From assembly GCA_030737875.1 (NCBI GenBank), contig CM060910.1, forward strand, positions 631,519,303-631,583,302: a stretch of DNA of 64,000 nt. The letters run 5' to 3'. The notes beneath the pieces were generated by a model, which was given only the letters and a program-made list of their open reading frames with translations, had not been told where the DNA came from and searched no databases. Below are positions 22,506 to 33,599 of the stretch, one piece after another (the stretch's first letter is position 1; each line of letters begins with the position of its first letter). The stretch comes from Allium sativum (Eukaryota; Streptophyta; Magnoliopsida; Asparagales; Amaryllidaceae). Both the position numbers and the translations under genes were made by a program.

Positions 22506-22995
22506 TAGGGCTGTCAACAGATGCCTCCGGATGCGGATAATGCCGTATCCGCATCCGCATCCGAAATCATTTTCAGATATCGGATGTCCGCATTCGCGGA
22601 TATGAACGGATATCGGATAATTATCTGCTCCGCCAACAATCGACAAATCAATGAATATAAATGAATTTTTTTAGTTTAATATAAAGTTTTTTCAACCAAA
22701 TTGATTACTAAAGTGTTGGAAATAAATAATATGATCATAGTATATAATTTTGAGCAATTGGCATGTGTTTAGTAGAGTTTCAACTTTACAGAATAATAAA
22801 TTTTTATATTTCAATATGCTAAAATACACATAATTTAAACTGTAATCATTAAAAAAAGCGAGCGCATAATTTTCAGATGCAGATGTGCCTATATCTGCAT
22901 CCGCATCTGTTCTTCCGGATATCAGATATTTTTCCGCTTTTTGGATGCGAATGTAGACGGTTTTCAGTTTTTTCGGATACTCACTGACAGCCCTA
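22506..22995. mobile_element. hAT-type MITE with perfect 8-bp target duplication
   Basis: The ends are TAGGGCTGTCAAC and TGACAGCCCTA, inverted repeats of one another. The flanks are ACCCAGAC at 22498-22505 and ACCCAGAC at 22996-23003, a perfect 8-bp duplication as left by hAT transposases. The 490 bp interior is rich in CGGATATCGGAT/ATCCGCATCC words that can fold back. It carries no transposase frame, so it is non-autonomous. Confidence 0.88.
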
Positions 22996-23269
22996 ACCCA
23001 GACTGTAACCCAAGCTAAGCAGCTGTACATTTGTCATTGTATCCATTAGTACAATTGCTTTTGAAATTAATTTACTGCATGTTTCGTTAAGGGTATAAGA
23101 TTTGGCACGTGTTTCTAAGTTGTCAAGAAATTCAATAGGAAATTTGTTTCGTTTGGTTTAACTTTGTTTCGAAGACACATTTTTATTATTTACTGCCATC
23201 AAAGAGAATAAATAGTGGAAGTAGAAGGAGATCGAGTGAGGATAAAGAAATGTAGTGTGGAATGTACCA

Positions 23270-25545
23270 ATGGAAAAAGAAACGATTGAGCTGGACGACT
23301 CTTTTGATGGCACAAGTAGACATTTTGTTTGGAGAATTCAAGAGTTCGAAGTAAAAGAGACGCTAAAATAGGTGAAAGTAGACAAGTCGTTGGGGGCTTG
23401 ATGACATTCTCATTGAGATGTGAAGATGCCTTGAGTGTGCAAAGATAATATGGCTAACTAAGTTGTTCGGTACTATTTTTAATTCAAACAAAGTGCCAGA
23501 TGAGTGAAGGCGAATCTTATTAGTTCCAATCTTAAAGAGTAAAGAAGATTAAGAGTTGCATATACTATGGAGTAACTAAACTTATTGGTAATTAATGGAT
23601 GAGGTTACGAAGTATGTACAAGATGAATTTTGTGTGTGTATGTTCTTGTCTGATGAGGTTGTGGTAATTGACGAAAGTAGAATATGAGTTGATAGACAAC
23701 TGAAAGTTGTGAAGTGAGAATCAAGGGGTTTGAGTCTTAGCAAAACTAAAATAGATTATATGAAATGCGAGTTCTACGGTGTCAGATCAGAGTATGAAGA
23801 TGTCACTTTAGCCAGGCAAGTAATGTCAAAGAAGGAAATATTTCGATATTTAGGATCAACGATGCAATATGATGGTGAGATCGATGAAGTTGCTATTTTT
23901 AGAATTCAAACAAGATGAGTGAAATGACGACTAACATCTAGGATTTTCTATGATAGAAAAATCTCATAAAAGCTTAAAGAAAAGTTCTACAGAACTACGA
24001 TCAGGTCTAAGTTGTTATATAATGCAGAATGTTGGCCTTCTATAAGACGTGTCCAGAAGATAAGCGTAGCAGAGATGCATATGCTGCAATGGAGTTGTCA
24101 TACAAGACAAGATCAAATTAAAAATGATGATATATGTGGCAAACTTGGAGTAGCACCAATTGAAGAAAAGCTAGTCTAACGCCGCTTAAAATGGTTTTGA
24201 CATCTCCATCGGAGGCTTACTGAGGCATGTGTGAGTGTTGGAATTATAGGCCGCATCGAATGCTCAAATAAAGGTACACGTCGACTAAGAATGACATGGA
24301 AGAAAATGGTAAAAATGGACTCGAGGGGTTGTAATATATCTGAAGAGTTGAAATTAATGGTCCATATACCAGAACTATGATCTTAGGGTTGGTTTATGGG
24401 TAATGTTATGAATTTTGGATTATATGACCAGTGAATAGAAATATAAGACGTAGTGTTTGGTATTCGGTTCTTATTACTACTGATACCATTATTACTATTA
24501 GTATCATTATTATTACTATGAGCATTGTGGCTTGTGCGTGATCATTGCATGCGTTTTCGTGCGTGATCTATGTTGAAATGTGTAATTAGTTCTAATATTC
24601 GTTTAAATTTCGAATTGCATTATTATTTAATAAAGAACGAATTTGTAAAGATTTTTATTTATTATATCCTACTTTTAAATACTAGCAAGATTTAATAATA
24701 TTTATTGAGAAACGATTTGAATTTATAATGAAAGTTTATTCATAGATCCTCTTTTTGAGCGATGTTAGAGGAGTGTTTTGAATTTGTGAAAAGAGATTAT
24801 TAGATCCTATTTAAAATGATATTAAATGTTTTTTTGTTTGAATGCGTATTGTAGGGATATTTTATCTTCCAATTTATTGTGGAGATCATGTTAAGTAACA
24901 TTTTAATATATTTAAAAACTTATATATGAGTATTTTGGGAAGTTTGCAGTCAAACCAGAAGTTTGTGCTTACAAGACAACTATTAATAAAGAATAAAGAT
25001 TTCTATTTATTTGATCCTACTTTTAGATGCTATCAAGATTCAGTAATATTTATTGAGAAACGATCTGAAATTATAATAAAAGTTTATTCATTAGTCCTCT
25101 TTTTGAGATATATTAGAGAGGTGGTTTGAATTTATGATTTTTTTTACTAGATCCTGTTTAAAATGATAATAAATGACGTTTTTGTTTGAATGCATCTAAA
25201 ATAATTGTAGGGGGGCTTTATCTATTAATTTATAGTGGAGATCATGTTAAATAACAATTTAATATATTTAAAAACTTACGTATAAGGGTATTTCGGGAGT
25301 TCGCAGTCGGACCAAAGGTTTGCGTTTCCCAGACATCTATTAATAAAGATTATCATGAATTTTTCAATATTTTTTTAATTACTTTATTTTACTTTATTTT
25401 TATTTTCACTTTTAATTCTGTTATTGTTATTATTACTTTTAAATTGACTTTGTCCTATTTGTTATAGGGTTTCATGTTTCCATCTCTTGTCGACCCCAAC
25501 TTGTTTGGATACAATGACTTAGTTGTTGTTGATGATGATTTGTAG
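23270..25545 (+). pseudogene. Decayed LINE (non-LTR retrotransposon) in intron 1
   Basis: The plus strand carries broken pieces of a plant LINE reverse transcriptase in order. A fingers segment (EVKETLK*VKVDKSLGA, then WLTKLFGTIFNSNKVPDE) lies at about 23345-23510. The catalytic box has decayed from F/YADD to LSDE (VCMFLSDEVVVIDESR, about 23630-23690). C-terminal blocks follow at 23730-24380 (SLSKTKIDYMKCEF, FRYLGSTMQYDGEIDE, KLLYNAECWPS, LGVAPIEEKL). Many stops, frameshifts and a deletion after the fingers make it non-functional. A 3'-end signature, GACCCCAACTTGTTTGG followed by GTTGTTGTTGATGATG, lies at about 25490-25545. The 3' region is interrupted by the repeat at 24627-25345. Confidence 0.82.
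24627..25345. repeat. Tandem duplication, about 355 bp x 2, inside the LINE 3' region
   Basis: Copy 1 (about 24627-24985) and copy 2 (about 24986-25345) share many words, such as AATATTTATTGAGAAACGAT, GTGGAGATCATGTTAA and AATATATTTAAAAACTTA. Both end near CTATTAATAAAGA. The copies have diverged, so the duplication is not recent. No coding potential seen. Confidence 0.75.
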
Positions 25546-25789
25546 AAAACTTCCACCTGAGTTTTAGAAGGTTACCAACTCATTTTGTTCTTGTATGTGT
25601 GAACCTTTATTACCAGTGAGGAGACACAGTACAATGTGAATGAGAATGCATTGACGTAATCAATGCAAACTAAGCATGCTCAATGAGTGTTTGTCATATC
25701 GATAGACAATTAAGAAACATCAATCTGGTAATTATTTAAGATGTAAATATACCAAATCTAATGATTTTGTTTTTCAAACTAATTCTCAG

Positions 25790-26789
25790 TTGTGAAAGGC
25801 GCACACCTAGGCGCGCGTCATGGCGCAAGGCGCAACGTGGCACGACGTTTGTGCTATTTTTGCTTGCGGCACGACGCATATGAAAAGGCACGTCAAATGG
25901 CGCACTGCGCATAAATGGCGCATGGCGCTAAATGACGCGCCTTTGCTTTATTTTATGGGATATTGTTTTTTTTCGCATCTCAAACTGCAATAAGTACTAC
26001 AACAAATACTCTTACCATCACTACAACCACCAACACTATTAATATTACTATTATTATCATAATGACATGAATTGAATAACTTTGTTAATATCTTTCTTTT
26101 AGTTATACGAAAACATAATTACATCATTATTATTTCCTATTCGATTATCATTAGTGAGTTAATAACCTTACAATTATGTAATTAGCCGACCTTAGCATTC
26201 CGGCATTTAAAACTGACATATGTTTTATTATCCACTATAGTTTAGATTCGTTTTAATATTGTCAGAAGTAAATAATGTGATGTATAAAAAATCATAACAT
26301 ATTGTCTAACATAGATGCAAAAGCAAATGAATGAGACTGAGAACCCGTGAACGATAAATCAAGAGAAGCATCTTTGGAGGAAGAGAAAGCATTCTTAGAA
26401 AATAAACATTTAAACAGCTCTAAAACATACCCTTGGATATTTTATTTTTTTTGCATGTGTGAATATGTCAAATATCTTTGTACGATTTGTCTGCAACATA
26501 AAAATATTTCATGATTTGGTATTTGTTAAATCAGTAATGTGTATTATTATTTTGGATTTGAAAACTATTGTACTTGAGATTTTATGCTTCATGTTTTTTT
26601 TTTTTGGTAAAATGCATAGACATCTTTGTTGCATATGTTTTAGGAAAAAATATCGAATTCTTTCGTTGAAATGTCAAATTTAATAAAATAAAAATAAACG
26701 TGCGCAGTAGATTAAAAAACCGCGCGCCATTTGCCGCGTCGTGCGCCAAGGCTCTAGAGAGGGTTTGCATCTTTTTGCGCCGTTCGCAA
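25790..26789. mobile_element. Terminal-inverted-repeat element with GGCGCA-rich ends
   Basis: The left end TTGTGAAAGGCGCA and the right end TGCGCCGTTCGCAA form an imperfect inverted repeat. Both sub-terminal regions are dense in GGCGCA/CGCGCC words, while the centre is AT-rich. About 1.0 kb. No flanking target duplication was found and no transposase frame is present. It resembles hAT-like non-autonomous elements but is assigned only tentatively. Confidence 0.45.
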
Positions 26790-28154
26790 TTAATAACAGT
26801 GCAAACTTCTACAATTTTTTTACTTATTTCAATATATCATATAAATATCACAACGCTGAATTTGCTGAAAGTCCAAGAAATTTACCTCTTGCATATCAAT
26901 GCAGTGGCCTTATTTTTAGGCAGCTACCACACTAAAACAGTAATGAAAGAGGAAGTAAAAAATATCAAATCTGTTACAAATAATAAGACCCTTAAGATAT
27001 AGTATTGGTTAGTAAAAATAAAAAAATTGGTTAAAGATGCAATACGTCAATTATAAAAAAAGGAGTTAATAAAGAGGAGGTGGCCCAACTAATTTGTTGG
27101 TAGTCCGGCAATGAAATATTGAATAAATGAAACTCATAGAGAGCTGAAAATAACTTATTGGATTGACTCATAAAACACTAAACTTGATATGTTATTTGTG
27201 AACTCTTTGAAATATTATATATCATAAAAACTTGAGGTATAAATATTAGGTGGTCCTAAAAGTTTCTCCAAAAGCTGGAGTGATCAATGCTTTGACAAGT
27301 TGGATTTTTGGAAGTGTTTGGGTGAGAATTTGGAATGTGTGCGTCTGCTAAGAGAGCTTTCAGCATGGAGAGCAGTGGCCATGCACTAATTAAATACTAA
27401 GCATAAATGCCTCAAAGGGCAGATCATTTGGTGGAATGTCAAGAATCTTGATTTAAGATGTCAAAAAAGTGGTGAAATGTTTGACTCTTAACAGTGACGA
27501 CAAATTCATTTGTTAATTACACGGATTGAGAAGTCGGTTTAATTTTTTCTAGTTTCGATTAGTGTTATAAATTTAGGATGTTTCGATTTTGGTCGCATCT
27601 TCAAATTTCAGTTAATTTTAACTATAGAAATACCAGGAAACTTTATAAAATTAAACCACGCTTAATCAAATTTGGTATTTATTGTTGAATTACACCTAAA
27701 ATCATAATAAATTAAATTAGACAGTCCAACACACTAGTTAAATAAAATTAACAAGGACCTAAAAGCAAGTGGCTAGAGGTATGACGATTCAAACCGAGTT
27801 TCTAAAGGTCATGGGTTCCAGCTTCTAAAATATCAAAATGGGTGCGTGTTTTATGAAAGATAATATATAAATCTTTTTTGTTGATTAATGATCGGTGAGA
27901 AAGGGAAGAAATAAATACATACCCAATCACCAACATGAAGAGTTGAAAAGAAGTTTAATAATGTTTTTTCCTTATTCCCCCCTTCTTTTATTTTTGTAAA
28001 AACAAAAGAGTGAAGGAAAAAACAAATCATCATAATTAATTTCCTCTCTTTTGTTTACTCCGTCGTGGGTAGGTAGTTGAGAATTTTAACGGAATGCTTG
28101 ATATCAGGGGCCTCTTTCTTCCTGACAGATTAATCAAAAGCTACACTGGAGGAA

Positions 28155-28340
28155 TTGGATAAGTTGGTTGTCCCAAACCCCGCTTGGAGTCCTATTCATT
28201 TAATGGATCTTACCAAGTCAGCAAAGCAAAGAGATAATAAATCAGTTGATGAACTGATGAAAAATATGAAAGGCTGTGGACAGAAAGGCAGTAGCTTCCA
28301 TTCAACTGAACTCCACAATTTGTGGTTACTGTGGTGTTGA
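28155..28340 (+). other. Small open frame in intron 1, possibly a decayed coding fragment
   Basis: The frame reads LDKLVVPNPAWSPIHLMDLT... and SVDELMKNMKGCGQKGSS. It looks more protein-like than the surrounding AT-rich DNA, and it is preceded by a possible acceptor (TTCCTGACAG). I could not assign it to a family. It could be an alternative exon, a captured gene fragment, or chance. It is not needed for the SAP protein. Confidence 0.25.
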
Positions 28341-28565
28341 TTGATATAATTATTGTTTTTAGCTCGACTTTTGGGAAGTTCTACCTGAGTCATCTCATGA
28401 ATCTGGAAGTGCTTAAAAGGCTTCCGTGGAGATCTGAGTTATCTAATAATATGCACTACATTCGTGTGTGTTTCATTTAAATTTTAGTTATTTCTTATTT
28501 ATCAAATGAAAGTAAAATTTTTGGGAAGACTTTACACATGTAAAAAAGTGGCTTATACAGATATG

Positions 28566-28567
28566 TG

Positions 28568-28612
<45 letters not shown>
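28566..28612. repeat. (TG)n microsatellite in intron 1
   Basis: About 20 TG units lie some 200 bp before the exon 2 acceptor. The run length makes it a likely length polymorphism. Confidence 0.95.
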
Positions 28613-28616
<4 letters not shown>

Positions 28617-28809
28617 GCAAAGGAGAATAGAAATACAGAAAAAAAGATGGTGTAAAAATACTTTAAGCACATAAGTTCACACATCCTCAAATTGAGAAAA
28701 ATAAAATAAAAGGGAACTGATCCTCTTTTAAATGAAAGACATAAACATTATATTTAATGTTCCTGTGACTTAGAAGTGTGATCAACCTGTTACAGTATTG
28801 CATTTGCAG

Positions 28810-29529
28810 GTATTTTGTCTTCAGCATAGAAGCTATACCACACATTCATGTCCAAATGCAAATATAAATGATGTCACTGTCCTAATATGCCCACTTTGTG
28901 CTAAAGGAGTCCGTCTCATTCCAAATCAAGATCCGAACATCACGTGGGATGTTCATGTCAACACAGACTGCGACCCATCAAACTATCAAAAAGCAACAAA
29001 AAAGAAGCGGTGTCCTGTTCCTCTTTGCAAAGAAGTGTTGACTTTCTCTAATACAATCAAGTGTAGAGATTGCAGCCAAGAACATTGTTTAAAACATAGG
29101 TTTGGACCCGACCACAAGTGTCCTGGACCAAAGAAGGTGGATTCTGGTTTCCCTTTTATCAATAACATGTTGAAGAGAAGTCAAACGACGCCGTTTAAAG
29201 CTTCTTCTAGTGGAGGATCTTCATGGTGGACTTCGGGCTTGTCTAGTGTTAAGGCAAGTGCTGAATCTGGCATACAAAAGTTGAGTATGGCAACTAGCCA
29301 AGCTGTGCAAAATGTTAAAGATAGCTTCATGGAGCAGTGCCCTCAATGCACTGCAAAGTTTCCTTCAGTTGCTGCTTTGATAGAGCATGTTGAGAAATCA
29401 CATGGTAAAGGCAACCAGCCGAAGAGAGTGGTGGTTGACGTATGCCCAAAATGTAGTAAAGCATTCAGAGATCCGGTGTTGCTAGTGGAGCATGTAGAGA
29501 GGGATCATAGGGGATCTTCAAAGGGGTAA
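28810..29529 (+). CDS. SAP11-like: SAP zinc-finger protein, exon 2 (AN1-AN1-C2H2-C2H2)
   Basis: The exon adds 239 residues to the 33 of exon 1, giving 272, close to the length of plant AN1-C2H2 stress-associated proteins such as Arabidopsis SAP11. Residue numbers refer to the joined protein. AN1 finger 1 is completed by C36, H39, H45 and C47. AN1 finger 2 has C101, C106, C118, C121, C126, H129, H135 and C137, all eight ligands in canonical spacing. C2H2 finger 1 has C210, C213, H226 and H231; C2H2 finger 2 has C245, C248, H261 and H266. A Ser/Lys-rich linker lies between. The family is linked to abiotic-stress responses and ubiquitin-related functions; this protein's role is inferred from family only. 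The frame runs four codons upstream of the acceptor, but those (..HLQ) belong to the intron. Confidence 0.94.
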   Translation, partial: VFCLQHRSYTTHSCPNANINDVTVLICPLCAKGVRLIPNQDPNITWDVHVNTDCDPSNYQKATKKKRCPVPLCKEVLTFSNTIKCRDCSQEHCLKHRFGPDHKCPGPKKVDSGFPFINNMLKRSQTTPFKASSSGGSSWWTSGLSSVKASAESGIQKLSMATSQAVQNVKDSFMEQCPQCTAKFPSVAALIEHVEKSHGKGNQPKRVVVDVCPKCSKAFRDPVLLVEHVERDHRGSSKG

Positions 29530-30408
29530 AAAGAGCCAAGCTAGAAAATATTGTTGGGTTTATACTAATCAGTTGATAAGAAACCCTGCCAAAAAAGTGA
29601 GAAATAGAACTTCAGACTAGTTGGATCTAGTAAATCTGATTCGGTGTCAATTGCATAAATTTATTTTATTTTGTTTACAGATCATTTTTCTTTTATCCTG
29701 AACTGTTATGCAAATTAAATACTTATTATAGACTATAGTGAAAGAATACTTCATCCATCCTCATTAACAAAACTTTATATAAAAGTTTGCTGTGCAATAG
29801 GTTCTCATTTTATCCAGTCATTCCTTCATAAGACGGCTAGCAAGCATGTATAGGGGAATAGCAACAAAGCATGTATATATGACTGTCATAGCATGTTTAT
29901 TAGAGAAATTAACATGGTGACTACCAACAAGAATGTTTTGAAGAAGTTCAAACTGAAGCCACTTCTAATGGCTTCTGTGTGTTATCTTGGAAAACAGGTA
30001 AAACTTGCTTTCTTCTTCTTTAAAGTTTAAACACACATGTATGCATGCTTGTATGTATATATTAGTAAACATGTCCATCCGCGATGGTTTTAAAGAAACT
30101 AATAGGACATTATGGATGTTTGAAATAGTACAATGTACAGTGACAACATCTCTACTAATAAGTGGAAATGTTTCAACTGTTATATTTTCAATTGTAACAA
30201 GTATTGAAAAAATATCTATTCAGCAGACAATGTACTTTCAATTGCAAACTTCATCACACATATCCACTTGTGTAGTCTAAAAAAAGAAAAACTAACATAA
30301 TGAAATGCATGTATCTCGGTGTGAACCAAGCTACCTAGAGTATCTTCAGCAACGGTGAAAAATCAGATATTGTGAGAATTCGACATTCGGTTCCTTTCCT
30401 CCGCACTA
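29530..30408 (+). other. SAP 3' UTR and downstream spacer
   Basis: AT-rich sequence follows the TAA stop. Possible poly-A determinants include TTGCATAAATTTATTTTATTTTG at about 29649-29671, but no site can be fixed. The rest shows no gene; the 91-residue frame at 30005 has no recognisable domain. Confidence 0.5.
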
Positions 30409-30830
30409 GGACTGACAATTAGAACCGAAAACCGAAAAGCCGAGCTGAACCGATCCGAAAAGATCAGAATCCGATGGATCTCGGGTCGGGTCTAGATAAT
30501 GAAAAATACAGTTAAGGTCCGATCAAACCCGATCCGCATTGACCCGACGTAAAAGACCCGACCAAAAATCATTAAAATATATGTATTTTTAATGTTATTA
30601 TTCAACCGAATCCTAACCGATCCGACCAGGGGCGGATGCACAGTAAGGTGAGATGGGGCCAAGGCCCTATCTCATTTTTTGCCATCCAATTACAAATTGT
30701 ACTGTGCAAGCAATTTGCCCTATGTAAAATTAATGTTTTGCCCTATCTGATGGCACCGGCTGGCTCCGCCACTGGATCCGACCCGACCCGACCCGACCCG
30801 ACCCGGGTAGGGTTTGGCTTCTTGAAATAA
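30409..30830. mobile_element. Truncated MITE-like sequence with GACCC repeats
   Basis: It begins CTAGGACTGACAATTAGAACC, resembling the GGGCTGTCAA MITE end, and contains AACCGA/GATCCG words. It ends in a (GACCC)n run at about 30779-30804. No matching right-hand inverted repeat was found. A second, intact MITE is inserted in it. Confidence 0.5.
30627..30774. mobile_element. Nested hAT-type MITE, 148 bp, perfect 8-bp duplication
   Basis: The ends are CAGGGGCGGATGCA and TGGCTCCGCCACTG, imperfect inverted repeats. The flanks are GATCCGAC at 30619-30626 and GATCCGAC at 30775-30782. It sits inside the GATCCG-rich sequence of the host MITE. Confidence 0.85.
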
Positions 30831-32178
30831 GGTGTGTTCCCCCATTTATTTTTGCTCCTTCTTCCAGATTGCAGCCGACTGTTGGGATGCTTTTATTGTA
30901 GTTCCCTGCCTTTTCATTGCAGAATACACTGAATCGCCTTTCATATTTAATTACACATGCCCATTTGTTTCAAGTTTCTTTTCCCAAATAATAAAATGTG
31001 AAAAATAGGCCGACGAATAAACTTAACAAAGAATTTGGTGAAAAGTATACAAATTTTGAAATTTAGACAAAAAGATACAGTTTAGTGTAAAAGGGAAAAT
31101 AACATTGGACTCTGTGAATTCCACTTTTGCACTAAAAGTTATCTTTATCTCTAAAAATCAGACTTTTTATGCTTTCCACCAAAATTTTGGTTAAGTTTGT
31201 TCTTTAAAAGGAAATCCTCAAATGTATTATATATTTTGATGCTATGGTGGTCGTGGTTATTTTACTTCACTGCTTCCATTTTTTAGGCATATCATGCACA
31301 ACACAGGCTTAGCAAGTTATTCCATGATAGTCTTCACGGAAAGAAGGCAAAGAACTGATGGTGAAACTATGACTGTAGATTTTGTAGAAATATCCGATTT
31401 TATTTAAGATACGAATTAAGACAACAAAATTTGTATAAGAAAAAAATCACGTTTTGTGTTTGTTCGAATCTATCCGAATGTCTTGTAATTTGGTATATAA
31501 CTGAGAGAAAATTTAATAAAAAGTATAAAATTTGATATAAATACTCATGTCCGATCGGTCCGTTCGTGTTTGTGTTCGAAAATTACATGTCTGTGTTCAG
31601 CCAATTTTATTTAGGATACGAATAGGATAACAAAAATTATACGAGAAAAAAATTCGTTTGATTCATGTTTAGATCAATTTTATTCAGAATAGAAGCTGAA
31701 CACACATCCGTTCGGTGCCCTGCTATTCAGTTAACTCAGGCTAGTAAGTTTAGTTTGGTCTCAGTTTTTCTATATTTGTTTTTATGTCTCGTTTTTTCAG
31801 ATTTGATAATTTATTGTCCTAGAATGTGTTTAAGTCTAATCTGGGTAGTGGATTGACACCATTTTTCATGGCTAATGCGAAGCAATCACATTTAGTTATC
31901 CAAGCTTACATTTTGATATTGATCTTGATCTTGATATTGGGGCAGTGGAAGATGGTTCACTCTAATTTCGATGGGGAAAATGGGGTTTTCGTTTATCAGC
32001 ATACAATGCAAAGGAATTTTGTGAAGCACTTGGGTTAACATCGTAGTTTGGTATTAAAAAAAAACAATGGCAGAACACCCAGCTAAATTTTTCCCAAACA
32101 GCTGTGTCCAATTTCTATAAAAAGGTATGTCTTGTTTATCTGTTAAAGTTTAGTTGTTCAGCCAATAGAACTTTGTTT
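30831..32178. other. Spacer with no recognised gene
   Basis: AT-rich sequence. Two diverged copies of a word block (TTTTATTTA(A/G)GATACGAAT... followed by ACAA... and a run of A) lie at about 31395-31450 and 31600-31655, suggesting an old duplication or MITE debris. Short frames at 30636, 31665 and 31826 carry no recognisable domain. Confidence 0.5.
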
Positions 32179-32658
32179 CAGGTGTGAGCGTTTAGCTGGT
32201 CTAGTTTATTCGATGATGAAAATTATCAAACCAAGCTAAAACCAATAAAAATAAAAACCAAACTGAACCAACCAAATTAAGTTTGGTTGGTTATCTTAAC
32301 CGAACTAAAAATATTTTAGACCTTATGTTTGTAATATTAACTATAATTTGAAATAAATCATAAATATTTGATTAGACTATTACTATTTATGATTCTTATG
32401 CTTTCTAATAGTAATTTTGACATATACGTGATGATTAAAATTTACTTGGATAACTAATCTAACCTAAAATATTTATTATAATATGGATAATTTTGAAAAT
32501 ATAATGAATTTTTGGTAAATTTGGTTAAACCGATAACCAAACTAAATATTTTTTCGAACCAATTACAAACCGATATAATTTCAAAACAAAATCGAACCGA
32601 CTAAAATAATTTGGTTTGGTTCGTTTATTTGGTTTAACCAAATAATGCTCATTCTTAC
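32179..32658. mobile_element. hAT-like MITE (GGTGTGAGC type)
   Basis: The left end CAGGTGTGAGCGTTTAGC and the right end AATAATGCTCATTCTTAC form imperfect inverted repeats. The interior is full of AACCAAACTGAACCAA / TTGGTTTGGTTCG words, so it can fold on itself. It is related to the split MITE at 9434/20152. No clear target duplication. Confidence 0.6.
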
Positions 32659-32899
32659 ATTGTTCCACTACGAAAATATTTAGAGCTAACTGAAATCAAA
32701 TCAATTCCTTCATGGATTTTGTTAACCCGTCATTTCAACAAGGTAGTTACACGTCGAATTTGGTCAAATGAACTTACAGTTTTCAAGGCAGGAAACCCGA
32801 AGAAATGATTGTATGACTCGAAAACTAAATACGATTACGGTTACGAGGCCATGGACAAACGAACTCACTCAAATGACACTCTGGAGTTGATTAAGTTAC

Positions 32900-33575
32900 A
32901 CTTTTTCTTGACACAAGTTCAGATCGGATCGTCATGACCATGAACAACGTAAACCAACAGTCAAATTCAACAAAAAACGCTCGATTACTCAACGTTTCAC
33001 CTAGGCAACTTCACCAACAAATTATGGAGGTCCGAAGCAAAAGACAAAGGGGACCCACACCATGAATCGTCGATCCTTATTCTTAAAGAATAAGGATCAG
33101 TATTGATTCTCTAATTGGATCGGTGTCGATCCCAATAAATTTAAGATATGAGGTCAGGACTTCTAGAAGGGGTGCGATTTGGTCTTGTCGGAGAAATTAT
33201 AGGTCGATAAGTGCAAGTCATTGTCTATAAATATCAGATCATTGGCATTAGAAAAGGATCTTAATTGTGGTTTTCTATGCTATACTTTGCCTTTTTATTT
33301 TTTTGAATTCAAACCATTGTAATTATAATAAGCAATATGAATAAAAAAATATTTCTAGAGTGGGCGTAGGTAGCCAAACTAATATATAGTCTTCTATGTT
33401 CATTTTGTACCACTTTTAATTTTTTTTATTCTTCATTTTATTTCTCTATTACATTATGGTTGAAGTTGGTGTCACTTTTGGGCATCAACATTTCACATCA
33501 AAGCTTGATAAGACTGTGTTGTTTTCACACGAATTTGGATGTTGGTGCCATTTTTTATATTAACATTTTGGTGCT
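32900..33575 (+). repeat. Probable LTR remnant of a Tat-like Gypsy element
   Basis: A TATA-like TATAAATA at about 33223-33230 is followed by polyadenylation-type AT sequence. At 33567 a degraded primer region (TTTTGGTGCTTTCGCAAAG) resembles the TTGGCGCC...GGGGA region of Tat/Athila elements. A perfect 13-bp inverted repeat with a one-base centre lies at 33072-33098. The left boundary is unknown. Confidence 0.5.
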
Positions 33576-33599
33576 TTCGCAAAGAAAGAGTTCTTGCAT

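Larger units (their letters stand above)
20632..28809 (+). other. Intron 1 of the SAP gene (8178 bp)
   Basis: The donor is GTGCCT after AAG and the acceptor is TTTGCAG before GTATTT, phase 0. The intron is large for a plant gene because of insertions: a poly-A tract (21100-21128), a MITE (22506-22995), a decayed LINE (about 23270-25545) with a tandem duplication, a GGCGCA-ended element (25790-26789) and a TG microsatellite (28566-28612). The gaps 20632-21099, 21129-22505, 25546-25789 and 26790-28154 show no gene, only AT-rich sequence. Splicing is inferred from protein continuity, not transcript data. Confidence 0.85.

Noticed and set aside
28798..28809. Start of the SAP protein at 28798
   Set aside because: There is no ATG there, and it would remove half of the first AN1 finger. 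The polypyrimidine/CAG acceptor and exon 1 explain the ligands better.
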